A stretch of DNA of 64,000 nucleotides from NCBI GenBank assembly GCA_028551475.1, contig CM052359.1:23003583-23067582 (forward strand), given 5' to 3'. Position 1 is the stretch's first letter. Every line of letters starts with the position of its first letter. The translations under genes were made by a program, and so were the position numbers. The notes below the pieces were generated by a model. That model saw only the letters and a program-made list of their open reading frames with translations, did not search any database and had not been told where the DNA came from. This stretch comes from Casuarina equisetifolia (taxonomy: Eukaryota; Streptophyta; Magnoliopsida; Fagales; Casuarinaceae). Positions 36,663 through 50,100 of the stretch are shown in pieces.

Positions 36663-39166
36663 TTAAGCAGATGGAATGCTGTTCTGGACTTCCGACTTTT
36701 TTGGCCCTTCTATCTTTCCCCATTCTGCCATGGGGTTGAGTTTTGCTGCCTGCAGTATTCCAGAGCCATCAAGTACAGAAATTGATCGCTTGTGTTGAAC
36801 TTATTCTTGGAAATCATAAATTATGTCATCAAATTGTTTATGTTTTCCAAGTGGTGTTCAGAGAGTCAAATAGCTGCTGTCTTACAATGGTAGACAAGAT
36901 TGTAATTATAACCTGGATATATCTAATCCTCCTGTTTATGCTTCAGAAAAACCGTCTTCGACCTTTAAGTAGATTTCTTAGAATGCAGAAGGCTTGGATC
37001 CTAGAATTTTTGTATCTAGCTTGTGTACTTCAATGAAGTTGAAAGCTCAAACTTTTTACTGTTGTTAATGCATGTATTTTAGAAGAAATTGTTAATGCAT
37101 GCAATATTGGCTAGTAACATCTGGACTGTTTACAAGCCTTGTTTATGTTGATATGAGTTTTTCGACTTTGGTACAACTTCAATTGTTGTCAGAAACCTGT
37201 TTTTCTTTTGGTTAAACGAATTTTGGCATGATTACTTTTGGATGGTCTCAAACATCACTCCTATAGAGCTGCTCCTATTCTGGCTTGGAGGATAGGAATC
37301 AGATTTTACCCGTGGGCACAAATCCATCCCATTATACATATTTCCAATGAATAATTACTTGTTTTAAAACTAGCACCAAAAAATGTGCTGTTTGATCAAC
37401 ATACTTGATGATCTTGCTGTTAGATCACGACTTGATGGTGTGACTCTTAAACCGTAGAAAGTCATTTGCAATTTTGACTACACTGTTCCAATCTACACTT
37501 GATTCGATGACAATGCCAAAAAAACTTTTCAAGGATAAAGCAAAAGATGTTGATTGTCTGTAAAGCAAGTTTGATATGCTCAACCGTTAAAATAAGGGAA
37601 GAAAGTGCAGGCGTGCCTGCTTGCTGTTGCATGCCTTGAAGGAAAGAAAGGAAAACAAAAAGAGGTTCATAGTTCCAAGATCTATATTTATATGTGGTTC
37701 ACATGCTTTCATCTTTTAATGCCTCCACGGTTTAGAACATAAAAGTTGCTTTGACATGATGAAGGGACATGACACTTATTTTTACAATGCTATCCAGGTT
37801 CTCTTATATTGAAATTTAGATGTTTCTCTTGTATTGTTAAAATATTGACATATTATGCTTTTGTGTATGGAGTCATTTTCTTCTTTTATTAGCAACTTTT
37901 TAAAATATATATTAATATATATATTTTTTAATATAGTACTAAAATTCAAGTTCCGTATATATATATTTCATCATTTGTAAATCTCATGAAATGACATTGT
38001 CCATACTCAAAATAAAATATATTAAAAGATTCATAATCTAATTTAAAAATTGATGAAACATATTATCATATAAATTAAAATTTCAATATATTCCTTAACC
38101 ATGTAAAATTATTATTTACATTGTAGCATGCTCCCTTGTTATATGCTAATCAAATCATCAAACCATCATAATATCGCATTACATAAGTAATATATGAACT
38201 GAACCAATGAAATGATTGTAAGGTGTTAAGAATAATTTTAGACTTTGATACCATATCAAGAGACTTATTATTTAACAAAAAAAAACAATTTTTGAATTGC
38301 TAAAACCCTTTTCATTTAACTGATATTCCTATTAACAATATAAGATAATTACTCACATTGTAATGCACTTATTCACTAAGTTGGATTAATAATTATAAAA
38401 TTATTAAATAAATAAAATTTTCAAAATATTTTTTAAAAATGTAAGATTATTTGCTCACAAATCAACTATGTTGCAGATATACTATTTGATATTTTCATTT
38501 TTCAAAGTAGGCCACTACGGATAACAGTTACCACGGCCTCGATTTATCACTGTCGTAATGCTCCAACTTCGTTTCACTGTCACGAGGCTGATACTTTGCA
38601 GTGTGGGTGGCGGGACCAGAAAGACCAAAAAAGAGCAAACAGACGGGTTTGGAAGGCGCAGGAGGGCCCTCAAGGGAATCGGATCAAGCGCCAAGCAATT
38701 TCCGCAGAAGGCTCCAAGAACAGCCGCAAACGGACGCGAGGCTGCCCGGTGAGATCGCTTCCTCTGTGAGATTTGAAATATTTTTGAGATTTAATAATTA
38801 CGGAAAACTATTAGAATAAGATCATCTACCATTAATGGATCAACAGCTTCCGAAATTTTTCCGTACTCGAAAAGCGGGAGGAACAAAATCGTTACTGTAA
38901 AACGACGGGGACACAAGGAATAAACTAGGATTATTCTCTGGACCTCTGCCTCTTTAGATGCGACTGTCAGAGCCGGAACTTCTTGGAAACTGCACTTTGC
39001 CGGGGGCAAGTTAGGTTTCGTAGGGTCCAAACAAGGAATAAAAAAGACACAGGGAGATTCTGTTATGCCAACGGCTAGTAACTGTTCATGAAGGTGGGAG
39101 AGAGAGCTGCTTGATTCATGCATGTAAACGACAAAAAGTTGTAAGATATTCTCGAAACCGTCGGCA
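36663..39166. other. Intergenic DNA between XRI1 and PAP15
   Basis: Starts with the XRI1 3' untranslated region, then AT-rich DNA (37800-38500 is extremely AT-rich). From about 38520 it is GC-richer and forms the PAP15 promoter and leader. The 145-codon minus frame at 38791-39228 overlaps the PAP15 start and shows no domain. Confidence 0.5.
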
Positions 39167-42100
39167 ATGGCTTTTCCCAGGGCTGTTGTTCTTGCTCTCG
39201 TCTTCGTTGCAGGGTTTATTCGGAACACTGTCGGTGGCGGGGGGAAGATTCCTTCAACTCTGGACGGACCGTTCAGGCCGGTGACCGTGCCGTTCGATGT
39301 TGCTCTGCGAGGGAACGCGGTGGACTTGCCGGACTCGGACCCCAGGGTTCAGCGCCAGGCAAAAGGATTCGAGCCGGAGCAGATTTCGGTCTCGCTTTCC
39401 ACCAATTACGACTCTGTTTGGATCACCTGGATCACAGGTTCCTTCCTCTTTCTTCGAATTCCCAGATATCACTATTTCAATTGATTTGTTAAGGCTCAGT
39501 CTGGTTTATGGTTTATCAAAAATGTATTGGTGCTTTTGGTGAGGACTCAATAGATCGTGCTTACTCTTCTTATCTTGAATCTTCTGTATATGTATGTAAT
39601 TCTTCTTTGTTCCAATTAATGGTTGATGATATTTTTCCTCATACTATTCCTTGTTGTTGAGGAAATGGAATCAGTGAGCAAATTGTGTTCCAATCATTTT
39701 TTTCTTAGAGAAACAGCTCTTTAGTTATTGTAGTTAAGTATGCAAATCATTGTGAATTGTACCAAAAAAAAAAAGAGTAATAATAATAAGGAAGCGAGAT
39801 CACTACTTAGTCTAGCTAACAGTGGAATTTATAAAAAAATAAAATAAAAATAAAAAACACAGTGGAAATGGGATGACATAGAAAATTATTAAATGGAGAG
39901 TGGTATCTTCAGTTTTGTTTCTAGTTTTGCTGTCATCGTGAACAAATGTCTCAATGGTAATCTTGTTCTTCGGTTTCTTAATTGGGAGAATTAATATGGG
40001 AGTTTACAGGTGAATCCCAGATGGGTTACGATGTAAAGCCATTGGACCCTAAAACTGTCCTGAGTGTTGTTCGTTATGGGAAGCTAAGGTATCCATTGAC
40101 GCATGAATCCAGAGGCTCTTCCCTTGTTTACAGTCAGCTTTATCCTTTTGAAGGTCTCCAGAATTACACTTCGGGAATCATACATCACGTACGTCTCACA
40201 GGTATAATATTTATAATAGCGATGTTTGTTTTGAATTTCACCATCTTTCTTTTTTTGCATGCTTTCTTTTAGATCATTGGCTTGATTTCTTAGCAATTTT
40301 TAATACTTAGCTTTTGGGTAAATTTTGATAATGAACTGACAATATTCACAATGTTTTTAGAAGTATTGTACAAAGGACGCCAACTAAAATAATATCAATA
40401 AGTATACTAAAAGTAGAGAAAACAGACGTATAGATTGTAATGATGATATGTGGTTGTGAAGCTTCAAAGGATTAAGTGAGGATCTTCTTTTCTTCATGGC
40501 TTTATATTTTTTCCGAATTAATGGTCATTAAATTTACAAAGATTTTTTTTACAGCTCATAGTCTGTTGTCTTATCATAATATGTTTATTTTCTACCTTGT
40601 TGGATGACTAAATGGTTTAAGTTTTTTCTTTCAAAAATGGATCAATGACAAGGATCTAGCATTCTTAATTTTCAAGTCTCTATGAAAATTGATTCAAGAA
40701 ACTCCTCCAGAAATAATGAAGCTACTGTTGCCTTTTTGTTGATCGGTTCTGGAGTTCCAGTGTGACTCTTCTACAGAGAGGGCTGAAGAAATTAGGAAAC
40801 CGTTCTCTGATGATTTGTTAGGAGTGACCTATTTCTATGCTGTAAATCATAAAAAGATATCTTTTTATTTTTTGAACTTTTACGTAATCATTCTTTTCTT
40901 TTTCATTAAGTATGTGGACTGCAAAAAATGTGGGCAGTTTATTGTTAGCCTAACAAAGGTGGGCGACTAGCCCTACCTCCATGGATGAACTGAATCTTTT
41001 CATAGTTTCTCTCTCTCTTTCCTTTTGTGTTGAGGAAACCATTTCTTACCTTGAATTAGTCTATACTTATCCTTTAAGATGATATTATTTGCTACTTGTT
41101 TTTAATGAAATGGTATGGCTTTCAAGTGTTAAAAACTATATGAGATGGGATAATATTTTAGAAGTGACAACTTCTTAATCTGTTAATTTTTAATGTTGAG
41201 GAATGTAACCCTTCCATCCAAATTAGTGACAGCATTACAAAACTTAATGTTGTGGCAAACACTGAGATGAACCACACCATCAATTAATGGAAGGGCATAA
41301 TCAATTTGGATGGAAGGACTATATTAATTGAGGTAAAAATTGATGAAATTTAAAACTCATAAAGTCTTACTTACACTTTTGATACTTGAAATGTTAAGGG
41401 ATCAGTGAACTCGGTTGGATTTCTGACTGTATAATTTGCTTCCTGAAATTCAGGTTTGAATCCAAGCACACTGTACTATTACAGATGTGGAGATCCCTCG
41501 ATACCAGCCATGAGTAAAATTTTCTCCTTCAAAACTATGTCAATTGCTAGTCCAAAGAACTATCCAGACAGAATAGCAGTTGTTGGAGATCTTGGTCTCA
41601 CATATAATACAACTACCACTATCAGTCACATGATTAAAAATAAACCTGATCTTCTTTTGTTGGTTGGTGATGTTACGTATGCAAATCTATACCTCACAAA
41701 TGGAACCGGGTCTGACTGTTACTCTTGCTCATTCCCACAAACTCCAATACATGAAACCTATCAGCCTCGTTGGGATTACTGGGGAAGGTGAAACTTCCAA
41801 CGTGCATTTTGTTTTCCTCTCCCCTGTTTTTCTTCAAGTATATGAATAGGATCTTACAAACCTTTTTTAGTCCTTTTTTTCTGCTTATCTCCCTGGCATG
41901 GGACGTTTCTTTTCAGGTTTATGCAGGATTTGGTGTCTAAAGTTCCAATAATGGTGGTAGAAGGGAACCATGAAATAGAAGAACAAGCTGAAAACGTTAC
42001 TTTTGCAGCTTATAGTTCTCGATTTGCATTCCCCTCTGAAGAAAGTGGATCTTCATCCACTTTCTATTACTCCTTTAATGCAGGTGGGATACATTTTATC

Positions 42101-44077
42101 ATGCTTGGGGCTTATATTAACTACAATAAAACAGGTAACATGTCTCCCCCTCCCCCCCTCTCTCATCACCTTTCTTTCCATTTTGTGTTTTGTTGCCTTG
42201 AGCTCGTGGTTGTTTTTTTGGATATCCATTCTATCATTGGAATAATTAGTCCTGAATAAATAGACAACAGAGAAGAACACAGACTCAGCATCTCTGGCAC
42301 AAGGATGAGTTATACGAGTTGACTTACTTCTTAAATGCTGTATAGAAAAGAATGGAATGAATTTATTTCCAGGGAACATAAAAACCCCTTTTAGTGAGCC
42401 AAAGGGCTTTGCATGGAACACACAAGCATATTCCATATTCCAAACTGGTATCTGCTGGCACGGTGTTTTCTATTATGTTAGGAGACCTGAAGTAGTCATG
42501 TATTACAGTTTGACTGCATGTGCAGTATAAATCTAAGGGGTCACACGGTTTTGAATAGCTTGATTATACTTCCTACATGAAGCATGTTTTCATTTCACAT
42601 TACAACCTTTCTTTTCGGTTTGAGCATCTTATTAATAAGGTCTCGTATGTATTGGCAGCGGATCAGTACAAGTGGCTAGAGAGAGATTTGGGTAACGTTG
42701 ATAGATCAATAACCCCATGGCTAGTGGTTGCCTGGCACCCACCTTGGTACAGCTCTTATAAAGCTCATTATAGAGAGGCAGAGTGTATGAGGCAGGCCAT
42801 GGAAGACTTGCTCTACTCTAATGGTGTTGACATAGTCTTTAACGGACATGTAAGCAATGATGAGCATCTTTCTTATATTTCATTTTACAGATTGAAACTA
42901 ATTATATCAACTAATCTACAACTACTCATCCCTATAAACTTGGCTGTAGTTTGTTCACTTGTGAGTATCAACTAACATATATCAGCTCCTATTGTAAGGC
43001 TAGCTTAATAAACAAAGTTAAAATTGAGCAACTAAAAAGTTAGAACCTCTATAGAAGTTAGTAGGCTGGTTAGCTAGCAAGACTTGTGAATAAGCTCCTA
43101 GGGAAGCTTTATATGGAATACAAACAAGCTCATAAGTATGCTTGATGCTATACCTGTGTGAATGAATTCAGTGCTAAGTATAGTTTTTTTTTTTTTCCCC
43201 TTTTTTGGTCAAACTTAAGGTAAAAGCCTTTTAATTTTCCAACTTTGATGTGTACCAGCAATGTTACCGTATCAAGTCTTTTTGATGATCTAGTGGCCGT
43301 AACTTTAGTAAGCCAAACTTGAGTATGGCAAAAATTGGTCCATCTTAGCCCACTTGCAGCCTAAGAATGAAGTCATAACATAAATCTTTATTTGAAGATC
43401 TGTTGTCTTTATTGGACTGAGTTATTTACATGAAAAAAAATTACCAGGTCCATGCTTACGAGAGGTCAAATCGAGTTTATAACTATACATTAGATCAATG
43501 TGCTCCGGTATACATTACAGTTGGAGATGGGGGTAATCGAGAAAAGATGGCAATTGAATATGCTGATGATCCTGGCAACTGTCCAGACCCGTTGACTACT
43601 CCAGACCAGCACATGGGTGGCTTTTGTGCTACAAATTTTACATCGGGTCCTGCGACAGGCAACTTCTGTTGGGACCGGCAGCCTGAATACAGTGCCTTCA
43701 GAGAAAGCAGCTTTGGCCATGGGATCCTGGAGGTACTCTCTATATCTCTCTCTCTTGACAGGCTTAGCAACCACCAAACAACCCTTGCTATCTCTTTGTA
43801 GCTATGCATAAATGATAATCCATTATTACATTCACTGCTGTTCTTCTTTATAGAACATGTGGACCCCTGATCCCGCAAAACTATAATGGAGAAGTGCCAT
43901 CTGACCTAGGATTAAATATTCGAGTGATAGGTGAAGAATGAGACTTGGGCCCTGTGGACATGGTACCGAAATCAGGATTCTCACAGTAAAGTTGGTGACC
44001 AAATCTACATAGTAAGGCAACCTAATCTATGTCCCGTTCCTCAAAAGATGACTACTGATTTGTTTGCAGCGGCTTAA
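39167..44077 (+). CDS. PAP15: Purple acid phosphatase 15 (phytase-type PAP)
   Basis: This secreted binuclear metallophosphatase is a homologue of Arabidopsis PAP15, which has phytase activity and is linked to ascorbate supply and phosphate use. Seven exons join in phase: 39167-39437, 40010-40201, 41454-41787, 41917-42134, 42659-42849, 43448-43732 and 43931-44077, giving 545 residues (Arabidopsis about 530). A signal peptide covers about 1-22. The N-terminal fibronectin-like domain includes GFEPEQISVSLS and VWITWITG. All five metal motifs are present: GDLG (199-202), GDVTY (226-230), GNHE (282-285), WHPPW with His365, and GHVH (401-404), which is split by intron 5 between GH and VH. The signature YLTNGTGSDCYSCSFPQTPI is typical of the PAP13/15/23 group. 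The start ATG is in good context (ggcaATGG). Several N-x-T sequons fit a secreted glycoprotein. Confidence 0.94.
41210..41317. repeat. 15-bp perfect inverted repeat in PAP15 intron 2
   Basis: Arm ccttccatccaaatt at 41210-41224 pairs exactly with aatttggatggaagg at 41303-41317, across a 78-base loop. The surrounding sequence has TTAAT-like ends. It may be a small MITE remnant. Confidence 0.55.
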
Positions 44078-45894
44078 CTGCATTGCTAGAAAATCTACCC
44101 TGGTCTTCCATCATTGAAAATGTTACAACTCCCTTCTGATTTGTAACCTTCTCTAAAGATTATGGAGGGCCCAAGAAGTAATGAATGTAGATAGGTAAGA
44201 AGAACAGTTGCCCTGGGGCAAGCAATTACACTATAAGGATGTTTACTATGTATATAGCTGCATTTTGTATGGTAAATCTATGGGTTTTGTTTGATGACGG
44301 GATGTTTACTATGTATGTAGCTGCATTTTGTATGGTATATCTATGGGTTTTGTTTGATGACGGTTTCAAATTTTTTTTTCTTGCAAAACCGAAAACAAAT
44401 TTTCTCAGAACACTACACGGACAATTTACATTTCAGCATGTGAAATATGAAATATTTATGTATAAATATTTTAATTAAGTAAAAGATAGCATACTTTTTA
44501 GGAACTCATTTGCTCTTTCTCGTAAGAATGTTTTAAAAGGGCATGTATGATTTTTGAAGAGTATGAAAGGATTTATTAATTATTGACATATTAAATGAAA
44601 AAAACGCATATCACAAAGCTACTTCTACTGGATTAGAAAGGAAAAAAGAAAAAGAAAAAAAAGATAACTATACAACTAGCCAATCAAATAGGTACTCGTT
44701 CTTTTCTTTTTCCAAAGAAAGTAATCTTTTTGCAAGTAAAAACTTATCTCCACATCTTTTCCGAATCTCAAAACACGTATTATTCTTTTTCTTCGGCAAA
44801 AAGAGAAAAAAAACTTTTAAAAATATTTTTCAAATTATTAACAAATATACTTAATAGTTGTTAATAAGTTTCTGTTGATTATATGGGGAAACTACACTTG
44901 ACTTAATTAGATCGTGTCATTTTCGAAAATCCCGTGTTTCTTAAACTTGGCCCATCAAACATCAATTTCTTCTTTTATTTGTATTTTTCGCTGGCATTTG
45001 ACATTAAAGTCGGCAAACTGCAACGTACATGTGAATATTTGTAGTGAATATTCAGATAGCTTTTTTAACCAAAAGGAGAAAGGAATGAGGAGGTCGAGGC
45101 GACGAATGGCTTTGCCACTGCAAAATTGGGGGGATGATTATTTCGATTATTCCTAAAATCTGCTTTATGATGACTAAATTAACTCTCAAGATGACTAAAA
45201 TCAATGCTTCAATCACCTCGCTCTACTCTTTCTTATTTATTTATTTATTTATTATTTTATACTTTCTTCTTTCTAAATCAATTTGGTGTTAAAATCTAAA
45301 TTGATTAAAACCGGTTTTGTGTACAGTCATGTATACCATATTTTAAAATCTACTTTGATGCTAAATCTAGTTTTGTGAGACACAAAATTTATCCCAAGTT
45401 GATTGGATTAAGTTTTAGAATGTTTATATATTGTCAATGTGGAGGGAAGCAAATTTCCTTATGAATTCTTTTATGCCCCATTTTCAATATTTTAAAATAT
45501 AATTAATTTAAATATTTTAATGCAGTTACTCTAATCATACAACTTTTGGGACAAATTTAATATTCTATTTGCAAGAATACCAGTAAAAAACAACAACACC
45601 GCGTATAAGATTCTTTTTCTGTCTGTTAATCATTGAGGCTAGTCCGGTTTGAATCAAGCGAAACAAACAAATTCCTTAGGATTCCGCGATAAGTTTCCAG
45701 CCGTGTTAGGAGTTACAACAATAAAAATGTATGGAAAATCAAAAGAATAGGCAAGAAATGTCTCGAAGAGAGAGATTGGAGGAGAAGATGCGAAAACTTC
45801 ACACTCTTTCCATTTCATATGCAGGCCAATCAAAAGAATTAATCACCAAAAAATGGTGATTTTTGGAAATAAATAAAAGAGAGAAAAAGAGGGA
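44078..45894. other. 3' region of PAP15 and AT-rich intergenic DNA
   Basis: Begins with the PAP15 3' untranslated region, including a 63-base tandem repeat. It then becomes very AT-rich and ends with the 3' region of the leftward RING gene. No further gene is recognised. Confidence 0.5.
44237..44362 (+). repeat. 63-bp tandem repeat, two copies
   Basis: The unit starting 'ggatgtttactatgtat' is repeated directly at 44300 with only a few mismatches. Being a multiple of three, it yields a 21-residue repeated open frame, but nothing suggests that it is translated. It lies about 160 bases after the PAP15 stop, probably in the 3' untranslated region. Confidence 0.85.
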
Positions 45895-47112
45895 TTAGAA
45901 AATGTCAAGAATTTCTAAGATGAAACGGTTGCAGAGAGGGCAGTTACCTCTGCTGACCATGAGCTCGCGGGAGCACAGCCTGCAGAAAGTGTGGCCACAC
46001 GGAATAAATGCCGCACCCTTATGCCGTACCATGCACACGCAGCAGTTGTGCTCTGCTCCTCCCCCTGTGACCTCCGGTTCTTCCTCCTCCTCTACCTCCT
46101 CCACCTGCTCTTCCGCCTCATCGTCTTCTTCCTCCTCCGCCATGTTGTAATCCATCAGGTCCATCAACGACATCCTCACCGCCTGCGACGACCCCACGGT
46201 ATCTGCTGCATCTTCAGCATGACTTTCTCTCTCCGCCGCCGCCGCTGCCTCTGCCGCTTCCTGCGCTGCCACGGCTTCACGCGCCGAGAGGGCTCTCGCC
46301 TCCTCCAATACCACCGAGAGTCGGCGCATAGGCGCGTGCTGTGATGTATCCTCCTCTTGCTCTTCGTCTTCGTCTTCGTTTGCGGCGGTGTCGTTCACGG
46401 CGACTCTGTTGTTCATTGAGTCCTGGAGCTGAGCTGATTGGAAACATGTGGAGTTGTGGCGCGAGATTTGCGGTCTGAGACTCGTAGCCCGCGGAAGAGC
46501 CGCGTCGAACGAATCCAGTTCTTCGTCTGACTCGAACGGAATCGTGTTCAACAACTGCCCAAACCGCGTCGAACTCCGACGCGACATCTGTGGCCTCAAA
46601 CCCTGACCCGAGGACGATGAGGAACAACTCGGATCCTCCCCCGACTGAGTCGCCTCCGCAGAGAACTGGAACCGGACAGAGTTGCGCCTGGAAAGCGAAA
46701 GCGACCTACCATTGTTGTCACTAACATTTGTATTCTGGATAGGGATATCCGAGGCCGGAATGCGGACGGAGGAGGTCCAAGCAGCCCCGGCGCGCTTGAG
46801 ACGGAGCCTGTCCTTGAAGCTCCTCCAGGCCTTCTTGTCCCTGTCACTGTGCTGCTGTTGGCTTTCAATGAGGCTTTTGTAAGACGCCATGGCGTTCGCG
46901 TCCTGCAGTCGGATCACGTCCATGAGGGTCGGATTGCTCGGCTGAGACTGAAGCACCGAAGCACCGGGTGGAGGCGGCAAGGCATCTCGTTTCTCGGCCG
47001 GGCTTGCGAGCACATCCTTCAGAGTTAAACCGGCAAGTGCCTCCCGCGCACTGCCGCCATCCACCGCTGACATCTGATCCCACAAAGTTAGCCTCCGCTG
47101 ACCTCCTTCCAT
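45895..47112 (-). CDS. C-terminal C3HC4 RING protein, putative E3 ubiquitin ligase
   Basis: A single-exon minus-strand frame of 405 residues. The RING finger is at the extreme C terminus, with C357, C360, C372, H374, C377, C380, C391 and C394 in C3HC4 spacing, so it should recruit a ubiquitin E2. The N-terminal part holds RRLTLWDQMSAV and LTLKDVLASP. The middle is Ser/Arg-rich (SLSLSRRNSVRF, QMSRRSSTRFG) and looks phosphorylatable. An Ala/Glu helix follows (AAQEAAEAAAAAERE), then a long acidic Glu/Asp tract (about 310-345) just before the RING. I place the start at 47112 (MEGGQRR). The frame stays open 47 codons upstream to 47253 through a very hydrophobic segment, which I read as leader. The substrate is unknown. 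Antisense frames through this GC-rich gene are shadows. Confidence 0.85.
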   Translation of the reverse strand: MEGGQRRLTLWDQMSAVDGGSAREALAGLTLKDVLASPAEKRDALPPPPGASVLQSQPSNPTLMDVIRLQDANAMASYKSLIESQQQHSDRDKKAWRSFKDRLRLKRAGAAWTSSVRIPASDIPIQNTNVSDNNGRSLSLSRRNSVRFQFSAEATQSGEDPSCSSSSSGQGLRPQMSRRSSTRFGQLLNTIPFESDEELDSFDAALPRATSLRPQISRHNSTCFQSAQLQDSMNNRVAVNDTAANEDEDEEQEEDTSQHAPMRRLSVVLEEARALSAREAVAAQEAAEAAAAAERESHAEDAADTVGSSQAVRMSLMDLMDYNMAEEEEDDEAEEQVEEVEEEEEPEVTGGGAEHNCCVCMVRHKGAAFIPCGHTFCRLCSRELMVSRGNCPLCNRFILEILDIF

Positions 47113-50100
47113 ACTCGCAAACAAATTGCAATCAAATATTAAAATGCCACAAACGAGAGAAACGATAAGAAGAATAACGATAAATAATTGAAGAGCGCAT
47201 ATGGATATGAATTTTCTCGGCAAAATGGAGACTTTCTCGGGAAAAGAAAACAAGAATTGGAGACTTCCACTTCGTCAAACAAGAAGTTAAAAAACACGGA
47301 GGAAGAAACACAGAAGCAAAACGCAAAAGAACAAGAAATTCGAGGACCGAGAAGTTAAAGGAATGCCAATGACATAGGATCAGATCTGCGGCAGTGAGCG
47401 CGATAAACGAATTTCCGCTTCCGAGAGAATTGAGAAAAACTGTTCTGTGTCCTTGTTATTACCGAGAAAGCGGAAATGAAAGAAAAGAAAACAAAAGAGA
47501 GATGATGCATAGGATGCCTCAAGATCTGCAATCCCTGCTTATATGGTGCTGAATCGGAGGGACAGATCTGACATTTCCGGCAGTCTTTAATACTTTTTTA
47601 ACTCGTATAACTTCAAAAGAGGTTCGCATCATCATCGGAGACGAGCAACTATTCTCCACAGACAAATGACAAAAGCGACGATAATTAAAGAAATAAAAAA
47701 TAATAAATGATAGGAGTAAAAGAAAGATAAAGCGATAAGAGATATCAGGCGCACCAAAAGGATGATTGCGACGTCTTGGGGGCCGGAAACAAGAAACCTC
47801 TCCCTCTCTCCCTCTTTCCCTCTGATCGGGTTCTGGTTTTTGTTTCCTCTCGCAAAAACTTTGCAAGCGTTTGGGTTTCTTTTTCGGAGGAGAGAGAGAA
47901 AAAATGGAGGGAAAGGAGGGCTAGGAGGATGGAACGATTCTCGTGGGAGTATATCCGGGCCCTTGCTTCCCTTTCTTTAGGGAATCAAAACTTAGGGAAC
48001 TGAGAATTGCATTGACCTCGTTACTCCTCATTTTGTTTTTTTTCGCTTCCTTCTTTTTCAAGAACCGTCCATCTCATCTTTATCTCCTCCAGTAATATGC
48101 GAAATACATGGAGCGTGTCCTTCCTTTCTAGTATCATGGATGGCCTTGGTGATTGATTGAACATCCATTAAAATGGACCACTGGTTGGCAGTTTTCTTTA
48201 ATTTGGCAACCAGCGTTTGAGCTTAATTTCACCAGGAATCCAACTCTAACCTTACTGGCATATTTATATTATAGAATTCATTTTACTTAAAAGTCGATCC
48301 AAGACTAAGTATAATTTTTTTCATTAAATATATAAAGAAGAATTCAAAACAAGATTAGGCAACGTGAAACTTAGCTTACTATTTAATACACCTCTTTATT
48401 TTAAATATAAAATAATTTAATTTGATAAAATAATAAGATGAATATTATACAATTTAATTTGTAATAATTGCGTCACTCCTGATTTGGTATTGTTCTTTAA
48501 GCGACAATCTTACATGTCATGAGCTTAAGTCCCCCCTCCTTTCCCATATGTGTGCATAAAAAATAAAAATAAAAATTGTAATAATGTGATACAATTTATG
48601 CATAAATTCTATGACTTAAATTGTGTGGTCTATAAATTCATTTTGTCTTTAAGCCTTCTTTCAAATGCTCTAATGAAAAAAAAAACAAATTTATTTATTA
48701 GGTTTTTTGTTTTCTAACTTATGAGTTTTCAATTTAATAATTAGGATTCACATTTTTCACCCACCTCAGAATATGGATCATTTTATTACTATACTTTTCA
48801 ATCAGTTACAAGTATATGTCACATCAAATTAAGTAGTTAATGGTATGAATCTCATTTGGTGACAACAACTAAATTTATCTTAAGAGTACAAACACAGTCA
48901 AAATATTTAGGAAAAAAAAAACAAAAAATTAGTGGTCAACCTTTTTTAACCGGCGATGGAAGTTGTCTTTCAATTGGGTAAACGCACGTAGCCATTCTTT
49001 TTACCAGAAGTCTTGTTCTCTTGCAAAGATGTGAGTATCATTCGCGATTTTTATAAAAGGTTTGTCTTTTTGAAAAAATGGTAGCTGTTCACCAGGTAAT
49101 CACTTTATTGCAAGAGAATTTTGTCTCTTATAAAAAAGAGATTATCGTCTCCTTTTGGCAATTAATTACGATAAATTGTAGTTTAAAACAACCATATCTA
49201 ACAGTTGTACATGCCAAGTTTAACGAGAGTCTGATGCGACATATCATTAATTAATTAGATGATAAACTGATATGAAAGCCAATTTTAAATTATAAAAAAA
49301 AAAAATAGGACCTAATTGAAGATTTGGAAATCCCGTGATCATCACTTGAATCAAGCCATAGATCTTCCTATTCTAATTAACCATTAAAATAAGAGGTCAA
49401 AAATGGGGCAATCATATGGTGGACCAAGTAAATAATTATAAACGTCAAAGAAGCATGGCCTACCACGAAAATTACCCTGACAATACTTGCTTATACTACG
49501 CCTGCAAGTCATAATTGATGCCAAAGTCCAGCTACTGGATTTTATACTGAAAACATTTTTTTTAATATAGACACACATATACATGTAAATGACGTGACAT
49601 CAAGAGGTTCTGATTTTGATTTGCCTCCACATAAACCGTTGAGAGAATATAACCTAACTCAAAAGTTTTCCTAAAACAATTCACAGAAATTGTTTACTTT
49701 AATCTTCGGTAGTTGACCCGAAAGAAATGGCTTTCCGGCTAACTAAACTCACCTCCCACGCACTTTTTTTTGTTAGGTGAATGATTTTGTGTATGGCTGA
49801 TGGAATCCAGGATCTAATTATTGGTACGCGTTGGTTGGAATGAGCTGAGAACTCTTTTTTTAAGTTTTATTTTTTCGTTTGTTTCTTTTTAATCTTACCC
49901 TGATGATATCACATGTGTGGACCACTGTTATTTTAAGTTCTCCCAATACTACACGCATGAGCTTCAGCCGGGGGGTCTACGCTCAAGGGGGCACGCTTTA
50001 ATGATGAACACGTAAAGATATGGTGAAGGTAGAGACATGACCAACATGTTAGGATTTAAGTAGCCTTGATATCACTTCGTTGAGAGAATTTGCCCAAGTA

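Noticed and set aside
38791..39228. 145-codon minus-strand frame at the PAP15 start
   Set aside because: It overlaps PAP15 exon 1 and its promoter and shows no recognisable domain or partner exons, so probably chance.
42053..42436. 127-codon minus-strand frame in PAP15
   Set aside because: Shadow of PAP15 exon 4 and intron 4; no domain.
45902..46344. Plus-strand open frames (82 and 117 codons) in the RING region
   Set aside because: They are antisense to the RING gene, low complexity (Ser/Leu/Arg from the acidic and Ala-rich codons) and lack any domain.
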